A stretch of 5,722 nucleotides of DNA, taken from Pseudomonadota bacterium. Lineage in GTDB: Bacteria; Pseudomonadota; Gammaproteobacteria; Steroidobacterales; Steroidobacteraceae. Where the stretch lies: the NCBI GenBank assembly GCA_021805275.1, contig JAJZFQ010000149.1:1-5722 (forward strand). The letters are read 5' to 3'. The stretch's first letter is position 1; every line of letters begins with the position of its first letter. The notes beneath the pieces were generated by a model. The model was not told where the DNA came from. It saw only the letters and a program-made list of their open reading frames with translations, and searched no databases. Shown one piece after another: positions 1-5,640 of the stretch. The translations under genes and the position numbers were made by a program.

Positions 1-22
1 CGACTGCCGGGCCGCCCTCAAA

Positions 23-214
23 TCAGAATGCGATGCATTTCGCCTTTCGCGAAGGAACTTCTTTCGCCTTGTCCACAATGCGTCGCTGCTCATCGATCGC
101 CCGGTTCATGACCTCGACATAGACCTTTTTCTTATCCTCTGAGGACGCATTACGGACAAAGTCGGAGAGCGGCGAGCTGTGCCTTACTTTTTTGGATTTT
201 AGGAATGTAAGCAT
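23..214 (-). CDS. Small charged protein downstream of the zeta toxin; candidate antitoxin or partner
   Basis: I do not recognise a named family. The product is 63 residues, rich in Lys, Arg, Glu and Asp. A basic N-terminus (LKSKKVRH, residues 5-12) is followed by a stretch from about residue 16 (LSDFVRNASSEDKKK) to residue 50 that looks continuously helical and amphipathic, then a basic tail. It has no signal peptide, membrane segment or cysteine motif. The ATG lies only 7 bases after the stop of the zeta-type kinase gene. No strong Shine-Dalgarno is visible, so translation is probably coupled to the upstream gene. Like the kinase gene, it is less GC-rich than the rest of the window. A small gene hugging a toxin gene, with no epsilon homologue nearby, makes an antitoxin role plausible, but this is inference from position only. 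It could equally be an unrelated passenger or an accessory protein. I am confident that it is a real gene, but not of its function. Confidence 0.75.
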   Translation of the reverse strand: MLTFLKSKKVRHSSPLSDFVRNASSEDKKKVYVEVMNRAIDEQRRIVDKAKEVPSRKAKCIAF

Positions 215-221
215 GGTGGCT

Positions 222-968
222 TTAATCCATTGAATTTAATGCTAATTCCAGCTCTTCGCGAGATGAGTACGGCTCGGGAGCAAATGGGTCGACGCTTTGC
301 ACATTTTGCCAAGTCGCCCGGACCCTTTTGCCTGAGTCATCGTACGGCTTCATGAGGACATCGATCTTAATATCGGCACGAAATGTGGTTTTTAAACGGT
401 TCACCACGGTTCGCGCTGCGAAGTACTGCTCAATGAATCGGTTTCGCGGTACACGGCGACCTTCCGTGAGCTCTCGCGCTTTCACCACGCACCAAGCCAG
501 CAAAGGATCCTGATATACATACAGCACCTGTACCAGACGATCCCGGCCCAATGATCGCTGAATATTCGCCTCCGCGCGAGCGTAATTTGAAAGCGTCCCG
601 TCCAAGATAAAGCTTTGGCGGTTCTCGAGGGCAAAATCGAGTATTTTCTCAACGAGAATCGATGCTCCCGCCTGAAACAGCCAAGCATTAGAACCATTAT
701 ATTCACTAAATTGGCCACGCAGATCATCCGCATCAATACGCAGTATCTTGCCGTTTGGGTGCTGTTTCTCGAGCGTAGCAATTAGCTCCCGAGAAGACTC
801 CGTCTTGCCTGCACCTGGTGACCCGGCCATAAATACGGAGACCGGAGCATCGTCCGGAAGAAAGAGGCTGGTGTCAGTGAGTTTCCTCGCGATGGCCTTT
901 TTATTCTTTCGGGCAAAATCCACTGCATCCTTATGGATGCGCCGCTCATCCTCGGTCATGTCCGTCAT
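222..968 (-). CDS. Zeta-toxin family P-loop kinase
   Basis: The product is a predicted cytoplasmic P-loop kinase of 248 residues. Zeta/PezT proteins are known to phosphorylate the 3'-hydroxyl of UDP-N-acetylglucosamine and so poison peptidoglycan synthesis; the substrate here is assumed, not shown. Visible motifs: Walker A GSPGAGKT at residues 49-56; RIDADDLR at 77-84, where zeta proteins place an acidic catalytic residue; a FILDGTLSN strand at 120-128; and an Arg-rich GRRVPRNRFIEQY segment at 170-182, matching the basic motif that contacts ATP phosphates. The chosen ATG at 968 begins MTDMTEDERR, which looks like a natural N-terminus; ATG at 959 is an alternative. Neither has a strong Shine-Dalgarno. 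The frame stays open 110 codons upstream to a GTG at 1298, but that part is compositionally different and reads as remnant sequence. No epsilon antitoxin gene precedes it; the 63-residue gene follows after 7 bases. The family call is secure; toxicity is inferred. Confidence 0.9.
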   Translation of the reverse strand: MTDMTEDERRIHKDAVDFARKNKKAIARKLTDTSLFLPDDAPVSVFMAGSPGAGKTESSRELIATLEKQHPNGKILRIDADDLRGQFSEYNGSNAWLFQAGASILVEKILDFALENRQSFILDGTLSNYARAEANIQRSLGRDRLVQVLYVYQDPLLAWCVVKARELTEGRRVPRNRFIEQYFAARTVVNRLKTTFRADIKIDVLMKPYDDSGKRVRATWQNVQSVDPFAPEPYSSREELELALNSMD

Positions 969-1001
969 TACCCGAATGCCCGCCTTATTTTTGTTGGCAG
1001 G

Positions 1002-1007
1002 ATTATA
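1002..1007 (-). promoter_or_regulatory. Possible -10 box for the toxin module
   Basis: On the minus strand this reads TATAAT, a perfect sigma-70 -10 hexamer, 34 bases before the toxin ATG at 968. The position 17 bases further upstream (1025-1030) reads GGCGGT, which is not a good -35 box, and there is no extended TGn element. A 6-bp perfect hairpin with a 4-base loop (1041-1056) lies a little further upstream and could be a regulatory dyad. An AT-rich hexamer can arise by chance at the edge of an AT-rich segment, so this is only suggestive. Confidence 0.3.
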
Positions 1008-1040
1008 ACTCCGTTGGCGCGCCGACCGCCCGGCCCGAAG

Positions 1041-1056
1041 GAGCGCAACGGCGCTC
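1041..1056. repeat. Inverted repeat upstream of the toxin gene
   Basis: GAGCGC (1041-1046) and GCGCTC (1051-1056) are exact reverse complements around the 4-base spacer AACG. No T-run follows on either strand, so it is not an intrinsic terminator. Its place upstream of the putative -10 box would suit an operator, but short GC dyads are common in GC-rich DNA. Confidence 0.35.
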
Positions 1057-1109
1057 TGTGCGCCGTATTGCATGGGTGACCTTAGGCCCCTCAGTTGGTG
1101 GCGCCGGGC

Positions 1110-1516
1110 GGAGCGGAGCGATCTGGGCGCGCACGCTGTGCCCTCGGGCGCAGCGGGCTGGACATCCGGCGACGCCGCGAAGCCCCGCCTGGAACCGGCC
1201 GCGTGTTCCTGTGCCATTCCCTGAGCATCGCTGCCGATGAACACGGCGCTCGAGATCAATTCGCTCATTGTGCCGATCATGAAGAGCAACTCCCGCACTT
1301 CCTCGGGACTCTGAAAGTCGGCTGTTTCCCATCCGTGGGGACCCGGCAGGCCGCACTCTCGCAGAGGGTCGCAATGTTCCCGGCGAGCAGCCGAGCCGAA
1401 TCGAGAAGCCCCGAGGACAGTCTCGAGAGATCGTCTTGGCTCAGCTGGCCTTGGGCGACCTGGAACAGATCGACCAGTGCGCTCCAGTTCTTGAATAAAA
1501 AGGACTTAAGACGCAC
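1110..1516 (-). pseudogene. Unrecognised short gene broken by a frameshift and lacking a clear 3' end
   Basis: From a GTG at 1516 the minus strand reads a protein-like sequence (VRLKSFLFKNWSALVDLFQ, then LSRLSSGLLDSARLLAGNIA). The stretch looks helical and keeps G/C in most third positions until about 1320. That frame then becomes implausible (PTFRVPRKCGSCSS) and stops at 1277. The protein-like signal moves to the frame one base back: DFQSPEEVRELLFMIGTMS, then ELISSAVFIGSDAQGM, and continues to roughly 1110 before fading. The switch falls near 1311-1335 and fits a one-base insertion or two-base deletion. The second frame has no stop of its own and runs on into the toxin gene, so the natural 3' end seems lost. 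The start is uncertain; the overlapping ATG at 1523 is out of frame. I do not recognise the family. A sequencing error could explain the frameshift, but not the missing end. The left boundary is approximate. Confidence 0.5.
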
Positions 1517-1528
1517 GCCATGTAGTGA

Positions 1529-1550
1529 GCGGCGCCCTGCGGGGCGGCGC
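1529..1550. repeat. Imperfect hairpin just after the rhodanese gene
   Basis: GCGGCGCCC (1529-1537) pairs with GGGCGGCGC (1542-1550) around the loop TGCG, with a single G-G mismatch inside a nine-position stem. It begins one base beyond the stop codon of the cNMP/rhodanese gene on the minus strand. The first T-run downstream on that strand is about 28 bases away, too far for a canonical intrinsic terminator. Confidence 0.4.
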
Positions 1551-1551
1551 G

Positions 1552-2619
1552 TCAGGCGCTGCGGCGCAGCGCCTGCGGGTTCTGGTTCAGACCGCCCGTG
1601 AGCACGTAGGCCTCGAAGCCGAGCTCCATCAGAATGAACGCCGCGGCGCAGCTGCGCCGTTCGGTGTCGCATAGCACCACATACGGCACCTTGCGATCGA
1701 GCGTACTGAGCTTCGGGCGGATGAAGCACAGCGGGACGTTGAGCGAGCCGGCAATGGCATGCGTCTGGTACTCGCGCGGCATGCGCACATCGAGCCACTG
1801 CCCGCCGTGCGCGACGATGTCGGCGGCGCGCTCGTAGGAGATCCGCTGCAGCAGCGGTGCGCTCATCAGCTCGTGGAAGTCCGCCAGCCCGAGGCGCATC
1901 AGCACCCCGTCGGTGAGCATGCTCACCGTGGCATTGCGCTTCGCGTCGGCCAGCAGCGCCTCCTCGCCGAAGGTGTCCCCGGTGGACAGCTCGGCGAGTT
2001 TCAGTCCCGTGCGATTCAGTGGAGATTCGCGCGTGACCAGGCACTTGCCGCTCACGATCACGTAGAAATAGTCCCCGTCCGCGCCCTGACGGATCACCGT
2101 CTCACCGGCTCGGTAGGGCACGCGCTCCAGACGCTGGAAGATCGCCTGCAGATTCGCCGGCGGGATGCGGTGGAACGCCTTGGTGGTCAGCAGCGTGGTC
2201 ATCCAATCATCGCCGCCGGCCTCGTCCTCCTGTTTCAGCTCGATCACCTCGTAGATGCCGGTCTGGTCCCAGGTGATCGCCACGTCGAGCAGCTCGCTGT
2301 CGATGGACAGATACTGCACGGCCTCGAGCGCGCGGACGGTGGCCGGGCGCGGAGTGCCCGGGCAGATCGGATCGGCCGCCCCAGTCGTGCCTGCGCTGAC
2401 ACTGCGCGGCGCTTGGCCCGGCTGGAGCAGCTCGAGTCGGCCGGACAGCAGCCAGAGGATGCGCCGGTCGACGGCCCCCTGTTTGAACAGCACCTCGCCG
2501 GCGGCAAGGTGGTGCAGGGTAATCTTCTGCGCCAGCGCCGCGAGGTTCTCGCGCTTCAATCCATCGAGCGGCACGAACTGCCTCAGCAGCTTCGGGCTGA
2601 CGGTCCGATCATCGAACAT
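1552..2619 (-). CDS. Tandem cyclic-nucleotide-binding-domain protein with C-terminal rhodanese domain
   Basis: The product is 355 residues and probably cytoplasmic; I see no signal peptide, membrane helix or helix-turn-helix. Residues about 15-120 form a first cNMP-type beta-barrel (GEVLFKQG, then LWLLSGRLELLQPG). It keeps RPAT near 91-94 but lacks the FGE part of the phosphate-binding cassette, so ligand binding is doubtful. Residues about 140-260 form a second, better conserved domain: AGETVIRQGADGDYFYVI, then GDTFGEEALL and RNATV at 214-232. The rhodanese domain starts at WLDVRMPREY (275-284) and has the candidate sulfur-carrying Cys317 in VVLCDTERRS. The likely role is sulfurtransfer or a persulfide-related activity gated by nucleotide or another ligand; this is inference from architecture. 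ATG at 2619 is preferred because the protein-like sequence starts there (MFDDRTVSPKLLRQF). GTG at 2667 would add 16 residues of weaker sequence. It follows the beta-oxidation gene on the same strand after 117 bases, so it may have its own promoter. Confidence 0.88.
   Translation of the reverse strand: MFDDRTVSPKLLRQFVPLDGLKRENLAALAQKITLHHLAAGEVLFKQGAVDRRILWLLSGRLELLQPGQAPRSVSAGTTGAADPICPGTPRPATVRALEAVQYLSIDSELLDVAITWDQTGIYEVIELKQEDEAGGDDWMTTLLTTKAFHRIPPANLQAIFQRLERVPYRAGETVIRQGADGDYFYVIVSGKCLVTRESPLNRTGLKLAELSTGDTFGEEALLADAKRNATVSMLTDGVLMRLGLADFHELMSAPLLQRISYERAADIVAHGGQWLDVRMPREYQTHAIAGSLNVPLCFIRPKLSTLDRKVPYVVLCDTERRSCAAAFILMELGFEAYVLTGGLNQNPQALRRSA
1553..1575. repeat. Perfect 10-bp hairpin spanning the last codons and stop of the rhodanese gene
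   Basis: CAGGCGCTGC (1553-1562) and GCAGCGCCTG (1566-1575) are perfect reverse complements with a 3-base loop. On the minus strand the stem encodes residues QALRRSA and reaches into the stop codon. Together with the next hairpin it would put two tandem stems at the mRNA end. This could protect the 3' end or help termination, although no U-tract follows. Confidence 0.5.
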
Positions 2620-2690
2620 GGCGGTGTCCAAGGACAGAGTACTGGCGCCCGTGGCGGCGGTGTGCACCGCCGAACGACGGGGATGGTAAT

Positions 2691-2727
2691 ACGCCGGCGG
2701 CGCCGGTGAACCGGTCGCCGTTCACGA
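2691..2727. promoter_or_regulatory. Palindrome-dense spacer upstream of the cNMP/rhodanese gene
   Basis: The intergenic stretch holds three overlapping dyads: CCGGCG-G-CGCCGG (2694-2706), CCGGT-GA-ACCGG (2703-2714), and a stem of TGAACCGG against CCGTTCA (2707-2724, loop TCG, one bulged base). They lie between the stop of the beta-oxidation gene (2737) and the rhodanese start (2619), where an operator or a weak terminator would be expected. No T-run follows the stems on the minus strand, and I see no convincing -35/-10 pair. GC-rich DNA makes such dyads easily, so confidence is low. Confidence 0.3.
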
Positions 2728-2736
2728 TTTTACCGG

Positions 2737-4812
2737 CTATTCGGGCGGTGTGCGCGGCTGCTGTGCCTCGCCGGCACCGCGGGCGAGCCCTGCCCAGCCC
2801 GCATCCGGCTCGAAGCGCTCGCCATGGCGCTGCGCGAGCCCCTGGAGGCGCTCGACGACGGCGTTCACCCCACGGGCGCGCGCGTACGCGAGAGGCCCGC
2901 CCCGGAAGGGCGCAAACCCGGTGCCGAAAACCACCGCCGCGTCGATCAAATCGGCATCGGCAGCAATGCCTTCGCGCAGGCACGCAGCGCACTCATTGAG
3001 CAGAATCAGGATCAGCCGGTCGGTGAGGTCCTCCGGGGCCGTCCCGGTGGCCGGCGCCTTGACCGCCTTGCCGTCCTGCCAGGGGTAGAAGCCGGCACCG
3101 CTCTTGCGCCCGAGCTGACCGGCCGCAATCCGTGCTCGCAGGGGCGCGAGGTCCGGCACCGGCCGTCCGAGGCCCTGCGCCACGATCGCACCGACGTGGG
3201 CGGCCACGTCGAGTCCGACGACGTCGGCGAGTTCGATCGGCCCCATGGGCATGCCAAACGCCACCGCCGCGGCATCGATGACCTCGAGCGGGACCCCCTC
3301 GGCGGCCGCGTGCATGGCCTCCTGCAGGTAGGGCATGAGGACACGGTTGACCACGAAGCCCGGCGCGCTGCGACAGGGCAGCGGCAGTTTGTCGAGCGTG
3401 CGGGCAAACGCGCTCGCCGTGCGCACCGCCGCCTCGCCGCTCGCCGGCGCCGCCACGATCTCCACCAGCGGCATGTGCGCCACCGGGTTGAAGAAATGCA
3501 GGCCGACGAGCCGCTCCGGGCGCTGCAGTCCGGCCCCGAGCGCCCCGATGTCGATGCTCGAGGTGTTGGTCGCCAGGAGCGCCTCGGGCTTCATGTGCGG
3601 CTCGATCCGCTGCAGCAGCGTGCGCTTGGCCTCGAGGTCCTCCACGATCGCCTCGATCACGATGTCCGCCTCGGCGAGGGTGCGGCCCTCGGGGTCCGCG
3701 CTCAAGCGCTGCACGGCGGCGGCGACCTTGTCGGCCGTTCGCAGACGCTTCTCGAACAGCTCCCGCGCCCGCGCGAGCGCCGGCTCGATGCGCGCGGCAT
3801 CGCTGTCGTGCAGCGAGACGCGACAGCCGCGCAGCGCCGCCCAGGCCGCAATGTCCCCGCCCATCACCCCGGCACCGATCACATGCACCCGCTCGAGCGG
3901 CGCTGCGCTCTTGCCGGCGAGCGCTTTGAGGCGGTCCTGCAGCAGGAACACCCGGATCAGGCCACGCGCGGTCTCGCTCACGAACAGCCGTGCAATCGAG
4001 CGTGCCTCGGCCTCGAAGGCGGCCGGGCCGCGCGCACCGTAGCGGCTCCATAAATCGATGATGGCGTAGGGCGCCGGATAGTGCTCGCGGCGCACCTTGC
4101 TCGCGACCTGTGCCGTCAGGGACGGCACCACCCAGGGTCGCAGCGCCGTCCAGCTGAGCATCCGTTCGAGGAGCGCGGCGCGCCGCGGCGGCGGGGGTTG
4201 CAGGATCAGGCGGCGCGCCTCGTCACGCAGCGCCTCGGCGCCGACCAGCCGATCGACGAGGCCGAGGCGCAGTGCCTCCTCGGCGCGGACGGGTTTACCG
4301 GTGAGCAACAGGCGCATCGCCGCTTTGACGCCGATCAGCTGCACGCTGCGCACCGTGCCGCCGAAACCCGGATGGATGCCGAGCTGCACCTCGGGCAGGC
4401 CGAGCGTCAGGCGCTCATCACCGACGGCGATGCGGTAGCGGCAGGCGAGTGCGAGCTCCAGGCCGCCGCCGAGGGCGAAGCCGTGCAGCGCCGCGACCGT
4501 CGGAAAGGGCAGCGCGGCGAGACGATCGAGCACCGCCTGACCAGCATGGATCAGCCGGTAGCCGCTGTCCTCGCCCTGGATGCGGGTGAATTCCTTGATG
4601 TCCGCACCGGCGATGAAGCCGCTTTTCTTCCCCGAGAGCACGACCAGGCCGCGCGGCGCCTCGGCCCGAATCCTCGTCAGGTGTCCGTCGAGCTCGCGCA
4701 GCACCTCGCTCGAGAGCACATTGGCCGAGGCATCGGCCTTATCCGCCCACAGCCAGAGGATCTGATCGGAATCCCGCTCGATGCGCCAGTGCCCTCGGTC
4801 TGCCGTGCTCAT
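2737..4812 (-). CDS. fadJ: Bifunctional enoyl-CoA hydratase / 3-hydroxyacyl-CoA dehydrogenase (FadB/FadJ type)
   Basis: This is the fatty-acid beta-oxidation multifunctional protein, catalysing hydration of trans-2-enoyl-CoA and then NAD-dependent oxidation of 3-hydroxyacyl-CoA, in the cytoplasm. Its 691 residues are close to the usual 700-730. The N-terminal crotonase domain (about 10-200) has the oxyanion-hole segment GFIAGADIKEF (65-75), GGGLELALAC with Glu119, and LPEVQLGIHPGFGGTVR with Glu141, matching the two catalytic glutamates of FadB. The dehydrogenase NAD-binding domain starts at VIGAGVMGG (311-319). NTSSIDI (416-422), HFFNPVAHMPLVEIV (439-453, with His439 and Glu451 as the catalytic pair) and GFVVNRVLMPYLQEA (485-499) follow, then a C-terminal dehydrogenase repeat. 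No key residue is missing. ATG at 4812 has an excellent Shine-Dalgarno, AGGGGGA at 4820-4826. Beta-oxidation partners are usually thiolases (FadA/FadI), but none is in the window. The choice of fadJ over fadB is tentative. Confidence 0.93.
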   Translation of the reverse strand: MSTADRGHWRIERDSDQILWLWADKADASANVLSSEVLRELDGHLTRIRAEAPRGLVVLSGKKSGFIAGADIKEFTRIQGEDSGYRLIHAGQAVLDRLAALPFPTVAALHGFALGGGLELALACRYRIAVGDERLTLGLPEVQLGIHPGFGGTVRSVQLIGVKAAMRLLLTGKPVRAEEALRLGLVDRLVGAEALRDEARRLILQPPPPRRAALLERMLSWTALRPWVVPSLTAQVASKVRREHYPAPYAIIDLWSRYGARGPAAFEAEARSIARLFVSETARGLIRVFLLQDRLKALAGKSAAPLERVHVIGAGVMGGDIAAWAALRGCRVSLHDSDAARIEPALARARELFEKRLRTADKVAAAVQRLSADPEGRTLAEADIVIEAIVEDLEAKRTLLQRIEPHMKPEALLATNTSSIDIGALGAGLQRPERLVGLHFFNPVAHMPLVEIVAAPASGEAAVRTASAFARTLDKLPLPCRSAPGFVVNRVLMPYLQEAMHAAAEGVPLEVIDAAAVAFGMPMGPIELADVVGLDVAAHVGAIVAQGLGRPVPDLAPLRARIAAGQLGRKSGAGFYPWQDGKAVKAPATGTAPEDLTDRLILILLNECAACLREGIAADADLIDAAVVFGTGFAPFRGGPLAYARARGVNAVVERLQGLAQRHGERFEPDAGWAGLARGAGEAQQPRTPPE

Positions 4813-4816
4813 CGGT

Positions 4817-5590
4817 TCATCCCCCTGTGGTCGGTGTTACCGGCGTGGCGTGCCCCGGGCGCACCTCGAAGTCGCACACCAGCGGCCGGTGATCGGAGAA
4901 GCGCACGTCCGGCACGCGGAAATCGCGTATTTCGAGGCCCTCGCTGAGCAGAATGAAATCGAGTTCGACGCGCGGGGCGCGGGCCGGATAGGACGGCAGG
5001 CCGGCGGAGTTCGCGCTGCGCAGTCCCGCGGCGCGCATGAACAGGTAGATCTCGTGCGTGCCCCAGAAGGTGTTGAAGTCCCCGGCCACGACCACGGGTT
5101 TGCGCGCCTGGATCACCAGGTCGTGCAGGGAGCGCAACTGGTATTGGCGATGGCGAAACTTCAGCGACAGGTGCACCAGGAACACGCACACGTCCTCGAG
5201 CTCGAGCTCGATGATCAGTCGCTTGATGCCGGTATCGAAGTAATGGAATCGCTCCCCGTGCACGTGCGGTGCCGAGAGCAGTGCATTGCCCTGCTTGCGC
5301 ACGATGGGCACGAGCGTATTGAGCGAGGAGGTGCCGTATTTGCACTGAAACGTCGAGTAGTGCCCGAGCTGTGCGGCGATGTGCTCGGCCTGATTGAGCA
5401 TGCCGGTGCGCACCGAGCCGCTGTCGACCTCGATCAGGCCGACCACATCGGCGCGCTCATCGCGCAGGAACTCGGTGATCCCGGCGAGCACCCGAGGATT
5501 GCTGCGCAGGTAGCCCGCCCCCGGCAGGGGCAGGTGGAACGCCGGACCGGTGCCGGTGGCGTAGCGAATGTTGTAGACGACCAGACGCAC
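4817..5590 (-). CDS. Endonuclease/exonuclease/phosphatase family protein
   Basis: The product is 257 residues with the DNase I-like/exonuclease III fold, a metal-dependent phosphodiesterase family that cuts nucleic acids, phosphoinositides or sphingolipids. Catalytic and metal-binding motifs appear in the usual order: YNIRY with Asn7; VGLIEVD with Glu54; VHLSLK with His140; VVVAGDFNTFWG with Asp171 and Asn173; ELDFILLS with Asp211; and FSDHRPLVCDFEV with Asp233 and His234. There is no signal peptide or membrane segment, so it is probably cytoplasmic. The substrate cannot be told from sequence; the DHRP ending is typical of the broad, poorly characterised branch rather than of ExoIII itself. 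The start is GTG at 5590, just before the first beta-strand, with only a weak GGA upstream; no alternative is better. It lies 4 bases before the beta-oxidation gene, so the two form an operon, though no functional link is obvious. Confidence 0.88.
   Translation of the reverse strand: MRLVVYNIRYATGTGPAFHLPLPGAGYLRSNPRVLAGITEFLRDERADVVGLIEVDSGSVRTGMLNQAEHIAAQLGHYSTFQCKYGTSSLNTLVPIVRKQGNALLSAPHVHGERFHYFDTGIKRLIIELELEDVCVFLVHLSLKFRHRQYQLRSLHDLVIQARKPVVVAGDFNTFWGTHEIYLFMRAAGLRSANSAGLPSYPARAPRVELDFILLSEGLEIRDFRVPDVRFSDHRPLVCDFEVRPGHATPVTPTTGG
4820..4826 (-). promoter_or_regulatory. Shine-Dalgarno of the beta-oxidation gene, at the upstream stop codon
   Basis: On the minus strand this reads AGGGGGA, followed after 7 bases (TGA ACCG) by the ATG at 4812. 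The TGA is the stop codon of the upstream nuclease-fold gene, so the ribosome site lies inside that gene's last codons. This fixes the start and argues for translational coupling. Confidence 0.8.
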
Positions 5591-5610
5591 CGTGAGACTG
5601 TCCGACCTGC

Positions 5611-5640
5611 GCGCAAAAGTGGCATTTTATGCAATTGCGC
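5611..5640. promoter_or_regulatory. AT-rich nested dyad upstream of the nuclease-fold gene
   Basis: GCGCAA (5611-5616) and TTGCGC (5635-5640) are perfect inverted repeats enclosing a second one, GCAT-TTT-ATGC (5622-5632). The interior is a small AT-rich island in otherwise very GC-rich DNA, 20-50 bases before the GTG start at 5590. On the minus strand it contains TAAAAT, a fair -10 match, but no clear -35 box is present. Promoter or operator is the most likely reading; a terminator for a gene beyond the window is possible. Confidence 0.4.

Larger units (their letters stand above)
1..1010. other. Low-GC segment, probably a horizontally acquired toxin module
   Basis: The stretch carrying the zeta-type gene and its small partner is visibly poorer in G+C than the rest. 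Hand counts give 26/60 for 601-660 and 28/60 for 661-720, against 47/60 for 3661-3720 in the beta-oxidation gene. The change is abrupt near 1010, just upstream of the toxin start, where AT-rich sequence meets GC-rich sequence. The left boundary lies outside the window. I found no transposase, integrase, clear target duplication or integron recombination-site core at the visible junction, so the mechanism of acquisition is unknown. Confidence 0.55.

Noticed and set aside
1..22. Terminator after the 63-residue gene
   Set aside because: Only 22 bases remain before the window edge. The GGGC/GCCC pairing there is too short to call and no T-run is visible.
1001..1060. Integron attC-type recombination site at the toxin module edge
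   Set aside because: I looked for the GTTRRRY and RYYYAAC core pair on both strands and found no convincing pair. The left end of the module lies outside the window.
1003..1374. Minus-strand frame over the remnant gene, in the third phase
   Set aside because: The translation is Arg/Pro-rich and lacks the helical, aliphatic character of the other two phases. It is best explained as a shadow.
2824..4053. Long plus-strand open frame of about 409 codons opposite the beta-oxidation gene
   Set aside because: Its translation is Arg-, Ala-, His- and Gly-rich with no motif, and the opposite strand has a full set of conserved catalytic residues. Long antisense frames are expected in such GC-rich DNA.
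4081..4947. Plus-strand open frame of about 288 codons
   Set aside because: It is a shadow of the crotonase domain, with low-complexity Arg/Ala/Gln-rich composition.
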